64,000 nucleotides of DNA from Microtetraspora sp. NBRC 13810 (lineage in GTDB: Bacteria > Actinomycetota > Actinomycetes > Streptosporangiales > Streptosporangiaceae). Below, one piece after another: positions 1 to 8,517 of the stretch. The notes beneath the pieces were generated by a model. It did not search any database, was not told the DNA's origin, and worked only from the letters and a program-made list of their open reading frames with translations. Every line of letters begins with the position of its first letter. Position 1 is the stretch's first letter. The translations under genes were made by a program, and so were the position numbers. The DNA lies in the NCBI RefSeq assembly GCF_030268685.1, contig NZ_BSRQ01000006.1:1-64000 (forward strand), written 5' to 3'.

Positions 1-420
1 CTCTGCACCTCCTCCACCCACCCCCCACCACCACGCCCCCACCCCCACCCCCGCCCCACGCCCCCCGCCTCCCGCCCTCCGCCCTCCGCCCTCCGCCACA
101 CCCTCCCCTCCCCCAAGGCGCCGCGTCGGCGAGAAGCTGAACGGCGGAACCCGGCGCCAATGACGGCGCCCAGCCAGCAGAACACCCCCCCCGCGAAGGC
201 AGAAGCCCTACAAAAGAAAACCGGACGACAGACAGAAAAGCCCCGTAAAACACACACCCCACCCAGCGCGTCACCCGTGAACAGACCAAGCACCACGAAT
301 GCCCCCATACCCGCCCCGCGAACCACCACCCAAAAGCCCCCAGAAAGCCCCCAGAAAGCCACCTGAACCACACCCCGCCCCCTCGGGAAAACCACAAAAG
401 CAGCCCCCCTCGAAAAAGCG
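1..420. other. Gene-free, strand-biased C/A-rich stretch
   Basis: No convincing gene is visible. The first 110 bases are almost pure pyrimidine on the plus strand. From about 160 to 420 the plus strand is rich in C and A and poor in G and T, with a short repeated CCCCCAGAAAG motif near 336-358. A 68-codon open frame exists here, but it encodes only Pro/Thr/Lys-rich low complexity and has no ribosome binding site, so it is not called. The block lies downstream of the minus-strand carbonic anhydrase. Confidence 0.5.
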
Positions 421-915
421 TCAACCACCGACCTCGCGAAGGCAGGCGTTCTCTACTTCGTAGATGAAGGCGCGGATTCTGTCCTTGTGCGGAATGAAGG
501 GATCGACCTCGATGCGCCCGACCGACTGGACGAGGTTCTCCTCCAGGTCGGTGAAGGCTTCGGTGGACCAGTCGGGCTTGAGTTTGGTGTCGTTCTGGAT
601 CTGGCGTTTGAGGCTGTCGTCGGTGAACGTGGTCATGCCGCAGTCGGTGTGCTGGATGACGATGATCTCCCTGGTGCCCAGCAGTCGCTGGCTGATGGCG
701 ATGCTGCGGCGGACGTCGGCGGTGACGACGCCGCCCGCGTTGCGCAGGATGTGGGCGTCGCCGGCCGCGAGGCCGAGCAGCCGGTACGGGTTCAGCCTGG
801 CGTCCATGCAGGCCAGGACGACCAGGCGCCTGGCCGGGATCCCCGGGACCTGCCGGTGCTCACGGGGGGCCGCGAACCGCTCGGCGTTGACGAGAAGTCC
901 ATCGGTGACGCGCAC
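421..915 (-). CDS. Beta-class carbonic anhydrase
   Basis: This enzyme interconverts CO2 and bicarbonate in the cytoplasm. The 164-residue protein carries the beta-class signature: CMDAR at residues 36-40 gives zinc ligand Cys36 and the Asp38/Arg40 dyad, and HTDCG at 89-93 gives His89 and Cys92. The length matches the small Mycobacterium/Streptomyces type. The GTG start at 915 is preceded by GGAGG at good spacing. An ATG just upstream is in another frame. It is transcribed alone, divergently from the HhH-GPD gene, with a 180-base spacer. Family assignment is firm; the physiological role is not shown by context. Confidence 0.93.
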   Translation of the reverse strand: MRVTDGLLVNAERFAAPREHRQVPGIPARRLVVLACMDARLNPYRLLGLAAGDAHILRNAGGVVTADVRRSIAISQRLLGTREIIVIQHTDCGMTTFTDDSLKRQIQNDTKLKPDWSTEAFTDLEENLVQSVGRIEVDPFIPHKDRIRAFIYEVENACLREVGG

Positions 916-1096
916 TCATGCCTCCACGAAAACGATCGCCCGTTGTACTGTTTTCGCTACATACGGTTACCCAGTTTCCCTCACGAGTCAACAAGAAGAG
1001 TGAAGAGTCAGCAAAGATGCCGGTTAACCCCGTATTGCCACGCCGATGGGGCCGGTCGTGGTGCGTGAACCATCCGGGGCGGGGTAACCGGGTCCC

Positions 1097-1789
1097 ATGG
1101 CTCGAACCGAGAAGGCCGTGGTGGACGCGCTGCTGGATCGCCACGGCCAGACGTACGCGGAGGAGGCCGGCATCCGGCTGGCGGACCGGCCGGGCCCTCT
1201 CTACCAGCTTCTGGTGCTCGCCACGCTGCTCAGCGCGCGCATCTCGGCGGACATCGCGGTGGCCGCGGCGCGCGAGCTGTTCGCCGCCGGGTACCGGACG
1301 CCGAAGGCGATGCGCGAGGCCGGCTGGCAGGACCGGGTGGACGCGCTCGGGCGCGGTCACTACCGGCGTTACGACGAGCGCACGGCGACGATGCTCGGCG
1401 ACGGAGCGGGGCTGCTGGCCGACAGATGGCACGGCGACCTGCGCCGGCTGCGCGAGGAGGCGGGCGGCGACCCGAAGCGGCTGGCGGAACTGCTCGCCGA
1501 GTTCCCCGGGATCGGACCGGCCGGCGCGGACATCTTCCTGCGCGAGGTGCAGGCGGTGTGGCCGCAGGTGGCGCCGTACTTCGACAAGCGGGCGCTGGAC
1601 GGCGCGGCCAAGGTCGGCCTGCCCCGCCGGCCCGCCGACCTGGGCCGGCTCGCGGGACGGTCGGGCGGCCGCGCGGCGGACCCGGCCCGGCTCTCCGCCG
1701 CGCTGATCCGGGTCGCCCGGGGCACGAAGGCCGCGGCGGAGGTCAAGGCCGCCGCGAGCTCCGGAAAGCCGCCCCATAACCACAAATAA
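1097..1789 (+). CDS. HhH-GPD (endonuclease III-like) protein, probably atypical
   Basis: The 230-residue protein has the EndoIII/HhH-GPD fold. An N-terminal helical segment around residue 35 (LLSARISADIAV) corresponds to the LSxQTxD region of EndoIII. A helix-hairpin-helix with FPGIGPAGAD follows at about residues 137-146, and an Asp (YFDKRAL) sits where the family has its catalytic Asp. The hairpin lacks the Lys of the GVGRKTA motif, which forms the Schiff base in bifunctional glycosylases. The C-terminal four-Cys [4Fe-4S] loop is absent; the tail is Ala/Arg-rich instead. It is thus either a monofunctional glycosylase relative or a diverged DNA-binding protein. The ATG at 1097 opens the conserved region. 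Confidence 0.75.
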   Translation: MARTEKAVVDALLDRHGQTYAEEAGIRLADRPGPLYQLLVLATLLSARISADIAVAAARELFAAGYRTPKAMREAGWQDRVDALGRGHYRRYDERTATMLGDGAGLLADRWHGDLRRLREEAGGDPKRLAELLAEFPGIGPAGADIFLREVQAVWPQVAPYFDKRALDGAAKVGLPRRPADLGRLAGRSGGRAADPARLSAALIRVARGTKAAAEVKAAASSGKPPHNHK

Positions 1790-1857
1790 TGATCGGCCCC
1801 CTGAAACAGCCATAAACCCAATAAGAGCCGGAGGAGCATCCCGGAAGGACTTCGATC

Positions 1858-2775
1858 ATGCGTATCGGGCTGGCCGTACCCCAGTACGGCGCGTTCGCCG
1901 ATCCCGGCGACATCACCGAGGTGTGCCGGGCCGCCGAGGCGCTGGGCCTCGACAGCCTGTGGGCGGGCGATCGCACGCTCTCCCCGCTCGCGCCGAGCGA
2001 CCCCTATCCCCGCGGCGACGGGAAGCTGCCGCCCGAGTACGCCACCGTCCTCGACCCGCTCGCCGTGCTCACCGTCGCGGCGGCGACCACGCGGCGGCCC
2101 CGGCTGGGGACCAGCACGCTCAACGCCCTGTGGTACCCGCCGGTGCTGCTGGCCAGGACGCTCACCACGGTGGACGTGCTCAGCGGCGGGCGACTGGAGG
2201 CCGGGTTCGGCCTGGGCTGGTCGCGGGACGAGTACGCGGCCGTGAACGTGCCGTGGCGGAACCGGGCCGCCCGGCTGGAGGAGACGCTCGACCTGCTGGA
2301 GACGATCTGGACCGCGGACGTGGTGGAACACGACGGCCCGCTGTTCCGGGTCCCCGCGACGACGATCCGGCCCAAGCCGGTGCAGCGCCCGCGCCCGCCG
2401 ATCCTGCTCGGCGGCGTCAGCCCGGCGAGCCTGGCCAGGATCGGCCGCCGGGCCGACGGCTGGCTGCCCACCGGCATGCCGCTGCCGCGGCTCACCGCGC
2501 TGTGGGACGTCGCCGTGCGCGCCGCGGAGGCCGCCGGCCGCGACCCCGCCGCCCTGCGCCGGGTGCTGCGCGTCAACCCGCACCTGACCGGGGAGCAGGC
2601 CGCCGCCGACCGGGTGCCGGACACGGGCACGCTGGACCAGGTCGTCGGGTACGCGCTGGACGCCGCCGCCGCGGGCATCGACGAGATCTTCCTCGACCTC
2701 CAGCAGACCACCACGACCACGACCGAGATGCTGGACATCGCCGCCGCCTTCACCGAAGCCGTCCGCTCCGCATAA
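1858..2775 (+). CDS. LLM-class (luciferase-like) F420-dependent oxidoreductase
   Basis: The 305-residue protein belongs to the bacterial luciferase-like TIM-barrel family; actinobacterial members usually use coenzyme F420 rather than FMN. Typical features are the opening IGLAVPQYG, the GLGWSRDEY segment after GGRLEAGFG (about residues 108-123), and PILLGGVSPASLARIGRRADGW near 180-201. The substrate cannot be read from sequence. GAAGGA sits eight bases before the ATG. It follows the HhH-GPD gene by 68 bases on the same strand, so co-transcription is possible. A run of Thr codons near the C-terminus (residues 283-288) is a local oddity without obvious effect. Confidence 0.85.
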   Translation: MRIGLAVPQYGAFADPGDITEVCRAAEALGLDSLWAGDRTLSPLAPSDPYPRGDGKLPPEYATVLDPLAVLTVAAATTRRPRLGTSTLNALWYPPVLLARTLTTVDVLSGGRLEAGFGLGWSRDEYAAVNVPWRNRAARLEETLDLLETIWTADVVEHDGPLFRVPATTIRPKPVQRPRPPILLGGVSPASLARIGRRADGWLPTGMPLPRLTALWDVAVRAAEAAGRDPAALRRVLRVNPHLTGEQAAADRVPDTGTLDQVVGYALDAAAAGIDEIFLDLQQTTTTTTEMLDIAAAFTEAVRSA

Positions 2776-2953
2776 ATCCGGAAAAATCCCCCATCGCCGT
2801 TTCGTAGAAATACACCCCAATAAACATCCATAAATGCTGCAATACGCCTGCGAAACCCGCCGCACACCCGATACCCGCACCCTGTGTTAATAGCGTTGAT
2901 CAAGGGAATTTGCCTACCAAGAGCTACGGGGGCGGAAATATCAGGGGTGAACA

Positions 2954-3658
2954 ATGCGAAGGATGGTAGCCGTGCTGGCGGGGGCCGCCGTGATCGTGAC
3001 ACTGACCGCGGCGGCGCCGCAGTCGGGCACGAGGACCCGGCCCATGCAGAACCCGGACGGCACGCGGCCGGGCCTGGCGCCGACGGTCGACCACGAGGAC
3101 CGGAGCGCGGCCTTCGGGCTGATCTGGAACGTGCGCCTCGGCGAGCGCGCGACCAAGGAGGGTTACCTGCGCGGGCGGTACGGGCCGGAGTGGTCCGACC
3201 ACGCCCCCGGCGTCCCGCTGTCGGGCAACGGGTGCAACACCCGGGACGACGTGCTGGCCAGGGACGGCGAGTCGGTCGAGTACGAGGACGAGTCGCGGTG
3301 CGCGGTCGCCTCGATGCGGCTGGTGGACGCCTACACCGGCGAGCTGATCGACTGGAGCAGGCAGCACGACGTGCTCCAGGTGGACCACGTCTTCCCGCTG
3401 TCGCTGGCCTGGCGGATGGGGGCGTCCCGGTGGCCGGACGAGGAGCGGCTGCGCTTCGCCAACGACCCGCTGAACCTCCTCCCGGTGCGCGGCGAGGTCA
3501 ATGAGGCCAAGGGCGGCTCGGGGCCGGGCGGCTGGCTGCCCCCGTGGCAGCGGGTCCGCTGCTCCTACTCGGTCCGCTTCGCGCAGGTGGCCCTCAAGTA
3601 CGACCTGCCGGTGACGAGGACCGCGAAGATCGCCATGCTCCGCCAGTGCTGGGGCTGA
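2954..3658 (+). CDS. Secreted HNH nuclease-like protein (DUF1524 / GmrSD C-terminal type)
   Basis: The 234-residue protein has an N-terminal signal peptide (MRRMVAVLAGAAVIVTLTAAA), so it is probably exported. The rest matches the DUF1524 HNH family. It has GNGCNTRDDVLARDG, then a paired Cys in ESRCAV, then the metal/catalytic core with QVDHVFPLSLAW (Asp144-His145), ANDPLNLLPV and NEAKGG, ending in a Cys (RQCWG). Such actinobacterial secreted copies are thought to be extracellular nucleases; they lack the N-terminal ParB-like part of GmrSD restriction enzymes. AGGGGTG lies just before the ATG. The upstream spacer (2776-2953) is unusually AT-rich for this genome and probably holds the promoter. 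Confidence 0.85.
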   Translation: MRRMVAVLAGAAVIVTLTAAAPQSGTRTRPMQNPDGTRPGLAPTVDHEDRSAAFGLIWNVRLGERATKEGYLRGRYGPEWSDHAPGVPLSGNGCNTRDDVLARDGESVEYEDESRCAVASMRLVDAYTGELIDWSRQHDVLQVDHVFPLSLAWRMGASRWPDEERLRFANDPLNLLPVRGEVNEAKGGSGPGGWLPPWQRVRCSYSVRFAQVALKYDLPVTRTAKIAMLRQCWG

Positions 3659-3672
3659 CGCCCGGCCGCGCG

Positions 3673-3704
3673 CCGGGGCGGGGCCGGGTACGGCGCCGCC
3701 CCGG
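3673..3704 (+). terminator. Hairpin terminator after the HNH gene
   Basis: Perfect 9-bp arms CCGGGGCGG and CCGCCCCGG with a 14-base loop lie 14 bases after the nuclease stop. There is no U-run, as is common for actinobacterial terminators. Confidence 0.6.
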
Positions 3705-3766
3705 GGGCGCGGGCGCACGGATGTGACGAAGATCGCAGGCACCGGCGGCCCCCTCCGCACTCATTG

Positions 3767-3813
3767 CTCTACGGCTTGTAGTACTACTGAATGTAGGACT
3801 ACATCCGGTAGAG
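3767..3813 (+). promoter_or_regulatory. Operator-like dyad cluster before cydA
   Basis: GTAGTACTAC at 3778-3787 is a perfect 10-bp palindrome. It is followed after five bases by the near copy GTAGGACTAC at 3793-3802. Together they form a 27-bp dyad ending TGTAGT (3777-3782) and ACTACA (3798-3803). Outer CTCTAC (3767-3772) and GTAGAG (3808-3813) add a further symmetric pair. TACTAC/GTAGTA half-sites recall those of BlaI/MecI-type winged-helix repressors. No such gene is in the window, so the regulator is inferred. The dyad ends 26 bases before the cydA start and probably overlaps the promoter. Confidence 0.6.
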
Positions 3814-3829
3814 AGTCCGCGAGGGGAAG

Positions 3830-5218
3830 ATGGACGCACTTGACCTGGCGAGGTGGCAGTTCGGCGTCACCACCGTCTACCACTTTCTGTTCGTACCGCT
3901 GACCATCGGTCTGGGGATCTTCGTCGCGGGCCTGCAGACCGCGTGGCACCGCACCGGCAAGGAGCACTACCTGCGGCTGACGAAGTTCTTCGGCAAGCTC
4001 TTCCTGATCAACTTCGCCGTGGGCGTGGTGACCGGGCTGGTGCAGGAGTTCCAGTTCGGGATGAACTGGAGTGAGTACTCGACCTTCGTCGGGGACGTGT
4101 TCGGGGCGCCGCTGGCCATGGAGGCGCTGCTCGCGTTCTTCCTGGAGTCGACGTTCCTCGGACTGTGGATCTTCGGCTGGGACCGGCTGCCCAAGCGCCT
4201 CCACCTGGCGACCATCTGGGCGGCGGCCATCGGGTCCAACCTGTCGGCCTACTTCATCCTGGCCGCCAACGCCTGGATGAAGCACCCCGTCGGCTACGAG
4301 GTGGTGGACGGCCGGGCCCGGATGACCGACCTGTGGGCGGTGCTGACCAACTCGACCGCGCTCGCGCAGGTGCCGCACGTGCTGGGCGCGTCGTTCGTGG
4401 TGGCGGGCGGGTTCGTGATCGCGGTCAGCGGCTACCGGATCCTGCTTGAGCGCCGGAGGTCCGGGACGGACCCGGCCATGTGGCGGACGAGCCTGCGCGC
4501 GGCGCTGGTGATGACCGCGATCGCCGGGGCGGTCGTCGCGGGCAGCGGGGACATGTCGGCCAAGCTCACCTACGAGCAGCAGCCCATGAAGCTGGCCGCC
4601 GCCGAAGGACTGCGGCACGACCAGAACGGCGCGCCGTTCTCCATCGTCCCCGGCGTCGAGGTGCCCAACCTGCTCAGCTTCCTCTCCACCGGCGACCCGA
4701 ACGCCACCGTGCACGGCATCGAGAACCTCCAGCGGCGTTTCACCGAGCAGTTCGGCCCCGGCGACTACCGGCCGAACCTGCCCGTCGTCTTCTGGTCCTT
4801 CCGGGTGATGATCGTGTTCGGCATGGCCACGGTGGGACTGTCCCTGCTCGGCCTGTGGCTGACCAGGAAGCGCAGGAGCGGCCGGCCGCTGCCCGCCTGG
4901 TTCGCCCGGATCTGCCTGCTCGCCCTGCCGCTGCCGACGATCGCGATGATCTCGGGCTGGCTGCTGAGCGAGATCGGCCGCCAGCCGTGGACCGTCACCG
5001 GCGAGCTGCTCACGGCCGCGAGCGTCTCACCGGGGGTGAGCCTCACGGAGGTGGCCGTCTCCCTGGCGATCTTCACGGCGTTGTACGGCGCGCTGGCCGT
5101 GGCCGAGGCCGTACTGCTCGTCCGCTACGTCAAGGCGGGCCCCGAGGCCGTGGAGCCTGCTCGCCCGGACGAGGACGAGCCGGCCACCCCCGCACTCCAG
5201 CCGACCCTCATGTACTGA
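3830..5218 (+). CDS. cydA: Cytochrome bd ubiquinol/menaquinol oxidase subunit I
   Basis: This is the catalytic haem subunit of cytochrome bd, a high-affinity terminal oxidase of the cytoplasmic membrane. The 462-residue protein has about nine membrane segments. His18 in YHFLFVPL is the haem b595 ligand position, QVPHVLGAS carries the haem b558 His, and the highly conserved GRQPWTVTGEL lies near residue 386. The quinol loop is the short type, as in other actinobacteria. GAGGGGAAG precedes the ATG. cydB follows after 13 bases, forming a two-gene operon; the cydDC transporter genes needed for assembly are not in the window. Expression probably responds to respiratory state through the upstream dyad. 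Confidence 0.96.
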   Translation: MDALDLARWQFGVTTVYHFLFVPLTIGLGIFVAGLQTAWHRTGKEHYLRLTKFFGKLFLINFAVGVVTGLVQEFQFGMNWSEYSTFVGDVFGAPLAMEALLAFFLESTFLGLWIFGWDRLPKRLHLATIWAAAIGSNLSAYFILAANAWMKHPVGYEVVDGRARMTDLWAVLTNSTALAQVPHVLGASFVVAGGFVIAVSGYRILLERRRSGTDPAMWRTSLRAALVMTAIAGAVVAGSGDMSAKLTYEQQPMKLAAAEGLRHDQNGAPFSIVPGVEVPNLLSFLSTGDPNATVHGIENLQRRFTEQFGPGDYRPNLPVVFWSFRVMIVFGMATVGLSLLGLWLTRKRRSGRPLPAWFARICLLALPLPTIAMISGWLLSEIGRQPWTVTGELLTAASVSPGVSLTEVAVSLAIFTALYGALAVAEAVLLVRYVKAGPEAVEPARPDEDEPATPALQPTLMY

Positions 5219-5231
5219 GCGGAGCGATCCC

Positions 5232-6152
5232 ATGGAACTCACCACGGTCTGGTTCGTCGTCATCGCCTTCCTGTGGACCGGCTATTTCGTGCTGGAGGGC
5301 TTCGACTTCGGCGTCGGCATGCTGGCGCCCGTGCTCGGCAGGGACGAGGAGGAGCACGGGCAGGTGCTGGAGACCATCGGCCCGGTCTGGGACGGCAACG
5401 AAGTGTGGCTGATCACCGCCGTCGGCTCGATGTTCGCCGCGTTCCCCGCGTGGTACGCGGGCATGTTCAGCGAGTTCTACCTGCCGGTCGTGCTGGTCCT
5501 GGTCGGCCTGATCATCCGCGGGGTCGGGCTGGAGTGGCGGAGCAAGGTGAGCCCCGCCCGCCGGGCGTGGTGCGACCTCGGCGTGATGGCGGGCAGCGGC
5601 CTGCCCGCGTTCCTGTGGGGCGCGATCTTCGCCGACCTGCTGCTCGGCAGCGGCCTCGCCGCCCTGCTCGGCGGCCTGTTCTCGTTCTCGCTCTGCCTGC
5701 TGCACGGCGCGGTCTTCGTCACCCTCAAGACCGAGGGCCCGGTACGGCGGCGCGCCAGGACCGCCGCGCTGGCCGCCTCCGTCGCGGTGGTCGCCACGGC
5801 GGCGCCCGCGCTGGCCGGCGTCGCCCAGGGCGCGGCGACGCCGGTCTGGGCGTGCGGGCTGGCGGCGATGGCCGCGCTGGCCGCCGGGGTCGCCCTGGTC
5901 TGGCGGCGCCGGGACGGCTGGGCGTTCACCGCCACCGCCTCGGCGATCGTGCTCACCACGGCCGCCCTCTTCGGCGCGCTGTGGCCCGAGCCGATGCCCG
6001 GCCTGACCGTCGCGCAGGCCGCCTCCGGGCCGTACACGCTGGGCGTGCTCACCTGGATCGGCGCGCTCGCCCTGCCGTTCGTGCTCGCCTACCAGGGGTG
6101 GACGTACTGGGTGTTCCGCAAGCGTGTCACCCGGGAGCCGGTGCACGCCTGA
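5232..6152 (+). CDS. cydB: Cytochrome bd oxidase subunit II
   Basis: This is the partner of CydA in the membrane oxidase. The 306-residue protein opens with the typical ELTTVWFVVIAFLWTGYFVLEG and FDFGVGML, followed by GPVWDGNEVWL at about residue 50, then hydrophobic segments to the C-terminus. It is somewhat shorter than E. coli CydB (379), as in other actinobacteria. GGAGCG lies at good distance before the ATG. Its last 26 bases overlap the end of the convergent molybdenum hydroxylase gene, so the two 3' ends share coding sequence on opposite strands. Confidence 0.95.
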   Translation: MELTTVWFVVIAFLWTGYFVLEGFDFGVGMLAPVLGRDEEEHGQVLETIGPVWDGNEVWLITAVGSMFAAFPAWYAGMFSEFYLPVVLVLVGLIIRGVGLEWRSKVSPARRAWCDLGVMAGSGLPAFLWGAIFADLLLGSGLAALLGGLFSFSLCLLHGAVFVTLKTEGPVRRRARTAALAASVAVVATAAPALAGVAQGAATPVWACGLAAMAALAAGVALVWRRRDGWAFTATASAIVLTTAALFGALWPEPMPGLTVAQAASGPYTLGVLTWIGALALPFVLAYQGWTYWVFRKRVTREPVHA

Positions 6153-8517
6153 GGTCGAACAGCTCCGAGGGGGAGATGGGCATCCGGTCGATCACGATGC
6201 CCTCGGCGTCCTCGATCGCGGAGGCGATCACCGCCGAGACCGGGATCACCCCAGCCTCCCCCGCCCCCTTGATGCCGAGCGGGTTCAGCGGCGACGGGGT
6301 CTCCAGGTGGGCCGTCTCGATCAGCGGGATCTCGGTGGCGTAGGGCATGAGGAAGTCCATGAAGGACGCGTTGAGCAACTGGCCGTGGCCGTCGTAGACC
6401 ATCCGCTCGTACAGCGCTCCGCCGACGCCCTGGGCGACGCCGCCGTGGATCTGCCCCTCGACGATCATCGGGTTGATCAGCTTGCCGCAGTCGTGCACCA
6501 CGGCGTAGCGCAGGATCCGGATCTCGGCGGTGTCCGGGTCGGTCTCCACGATCGCGGCGTGCATGCCGGAGGCGTAGGTGGAGCGGATCGGCGAGTAGTA
6601 GTCGCGGCCTTCGAGCCCCGGCTCCTCGCCCTCGTCCACCGGCGGCCGGTCCATCCCGGCGCCGGCGGCGAACTGCGTGGCCCGGCCCGTCTCCTCGTCG
6701 AAGGCGTAGCGCAGCGGGTTGGCGAGCACGGCGACCGTGGCCAGCGGGATGGACGCGCCGGGGGAGCCCGCCACCCGGACCACGCCGTCGGCGACCTCCA
6801 GGTCGCCGGGGTCGGCCTCCAGCGCGTCCGCCGCGATGCGCAGCGCCTTCTCCCGCACCTTGCGGCAGGCCAGCGCGATCGCGTTGCCGCTCATCACGGC
6901 CGCGCGGGAGGCGAAGGTGCCCACCGCGTAGCCGAACCTGCGGGTGTCCCCGGTCACCACGGAGACCCGCTCCAGCGGCACGCCCAGTTCGGTGGCCGCG
7001 ATCTGGGCGAACACCGTCTCGTGCCCCTGCCCCTGGGAGGTCAGCCCGGTCGAGACGTGCACCCGCCCGTCGGAGGTCACCTGCACGTGCCCGCCCTCGT
7101 ACGGCCCGACGCCGGTGCCCTCGACGTAGCAGCCGATGCCGATGCCCAGCCGGCGGCCCTCCCGGGCGGCCTCGGCCCGCCGGGCGGGGAAGTCGTCCCA
7201 GCCGATGAGCTCCTTGAGCAGCCGCAGCGATTCGGGGTAGTTGCCGCTGTCGTAGATGAGCGGGCGGCCGTCCTGGAAGATCAGGCCCTGGTCGTAGGGG
7301 AACTCGCCGGGCTGGATGAAGTTGGCCGCGCGCACCGTCGTACGGTCCAGGCCGAGGTGGGCGGCGATGCGGTCCATGGTCCGCTCCATGCAGAACACGC
7401 CCTGCGGGCGGCCCGCGCCCCGGTAGGGCGTGACCTGCACGGTGTTGGTGTAGAGGGAGGAGAACTCCACCCGGTAGGCGCCGATCCTGTACGGGCCGAG
7501 GAGCTGGGTGGAGGTGATGATCGGGACGATGATGCCGTACGGGGTGTAGGCGCCGTGGTCGTGCAGGATCGTCACGTCCAGGCCGAGCACCCGGCCCTCG
7601 TCGTCGAAGCCGACCCGCACGGTCTGCTCCTGGGCGCGCTCGTGCGCCGAGGAGACGAAGTGCTCGCGCCGGTCCTCGGCCCACTTGACCTCGCGGCCCA
7701 GCAGCATGGCCGCCCACGGCACCAGGACCTCCTCCGGCCACGGGTGCACGATCTTGACGCCGAAGCCGCCGCCCACGTCCGGGGCGATCACCTCGACCGA
7801 CGGCAGCGGCAGGCCGAACCGCGCGGCGAGCGCCATCCGCACGCTGGTCGAGGTCTGCGTGCTGGAGTACACCCGCAGCGAACGGTCGTCGGCGTCCCAT
7901 CGGGCGTAGACGCCGCGGCCCTCCAGCGGCATCGACGCGCTGCGCTCGATGCCGAGGCGGAACGTCAGCCGGTGCGGGGCGTCCTCGACGGCCTGCGCCG
8001 CGGACCTGCCGTCCGCGGCCGGCACCTCCTGGACGAGGTGCGCGCCCACGTTGCCCGGCACGTCCTCGTGCACCAGGTGCGCCCCGGCCGCCGCCTCCGG
8101 CACGCCGACGACGGGCTTGCGCACCTCGTAGTCGACCCGGATCAGGGAGCAGACGTCCTCCGCCACGTAACGGTCCCGCGCCACCACCATCACCACCGGC
8201 TCGCCCACGTGCCGCACCACGTCGCGGGCGAGCGGGTAGGCGGTCCGGCCGTGGGTGAGCGCCGGGTGCGGGATCAGCAGCGGCAACGGCGCGCCGACCC
8301 GTTCGGGCAGGTCCTCCCACGTGTAGACGGCGACCAGGCCCTCCACGTCGATCGCGGCCGACAGGTCGATGTCCACGATCCCGGCGTGCGCGTGCGGGGA
8401 GCGCACGAAGGCCGCGGCCAGCGCTCCTTGGCCGAGGTCGTCGAGGTAGCGCCCCTGCCCGGTGAGCAGCCGCGGGTCCTCCCTGCGTGGGACCGGCTCG
8501 CCGAACAGCCTCGTCAT
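6127..8517 (-). CDS. Molybdopterin-binding subunit of a xanthine dehydrogenase/CO dehydrogenase-type hydroxylase
   Basis: This is the large catalytic subunit (796 residues) of a three-subunit molybdenum hydroxylase. It has the N-terminal GEPVPRREDPRLLTGQGRY, the PYRGAGRPQG motif, GQGHETVFAQI, and KGAGEAG near the C-terminus, whose Glu is the catalytic base of the family. PYRGAGR is the form II motif. True CO dehydrogenase (form I) carries an AYxCSFR loop with a copper-binding Cys, so CO oxidation is unlikely. With a purine permease and PucR regulator next door, xanthine or another purine is the best guess for substrate. The ATG at 8517 overlaps the iron-sulfur subunit stop as ATGA. Confidence 0.9.
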   Translation of the reverse strand: MTRLFGEPVPRREDPRLLTGQGRYLDDLGQGALAAAFVRSPHAHAGIVDIDLSAAIDVEGLVAVYTWEDLPERVGAPLPLLIPHPALTHGRTAYPLARDVVRHVGEPVVMVVARDRYVAEDVCSLIRVDYEVRKPVVGVPEAAAGAHLVHEDVPGNVGAHLVQEVPAADGRSAAQAVEDAPHRLTFRLGIERSASMPLEGRGVYARWDADDRSLRVYSSTQTSTSVRMALAARFGLPLPSVEVIAPDVGGGFGVKIVHPWPEEVLVPWAAMLLGREVKWAEDRREHFVSSAHERAQEQTVRVGFDDEGRVLGLDVTILHDHGAYTPYGIIVPIITSTQLLGPYRIGAYRVEFSSLYTNTVQVTPYRGAGRPQGVFCMERTMDRIAAHLGLDRTTVRAANFIQPGEFPYDQGLIFQDGRPLIYDSGNYPESLRLLKELIGWDDFPARRAEAAREGRRLGIGIGCYVEGTGVGPYEGGHVQVTSDGRVHVSTGLTSQGQGHETVFAQIAATELGVPLERVSVVTGDTRRFGYAVGTFASRAAVMSGNAIALACRKVREKALRIAADALEADPGDLEVADGVVRVAGSPGASIPLATVAVLANPLRYAFDEETGRATQFAAGAGMDRPPVDEGEEPGLEGRDYYSPIRSTYASGMHAAIVETDPDTAEIRILRYAVVHDCGKLINPMIVEGQIHGGVAQGVGGALYERMVYDGHGQLLNASFMDFLMPYATEIPLIETAHLETPSPLNPLGIKGAGEAGVIPVSAVIASAIEDAEGIVIDRMPISPSELFDLRRAPAPG

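Noticed and set aside
160-366. 68-codon open frame near the left edge
   Set aside because: Pro/Thr/Lys low complexity, no ribosome binding site, and a codon pattern that only mirrors the base skew of the region.
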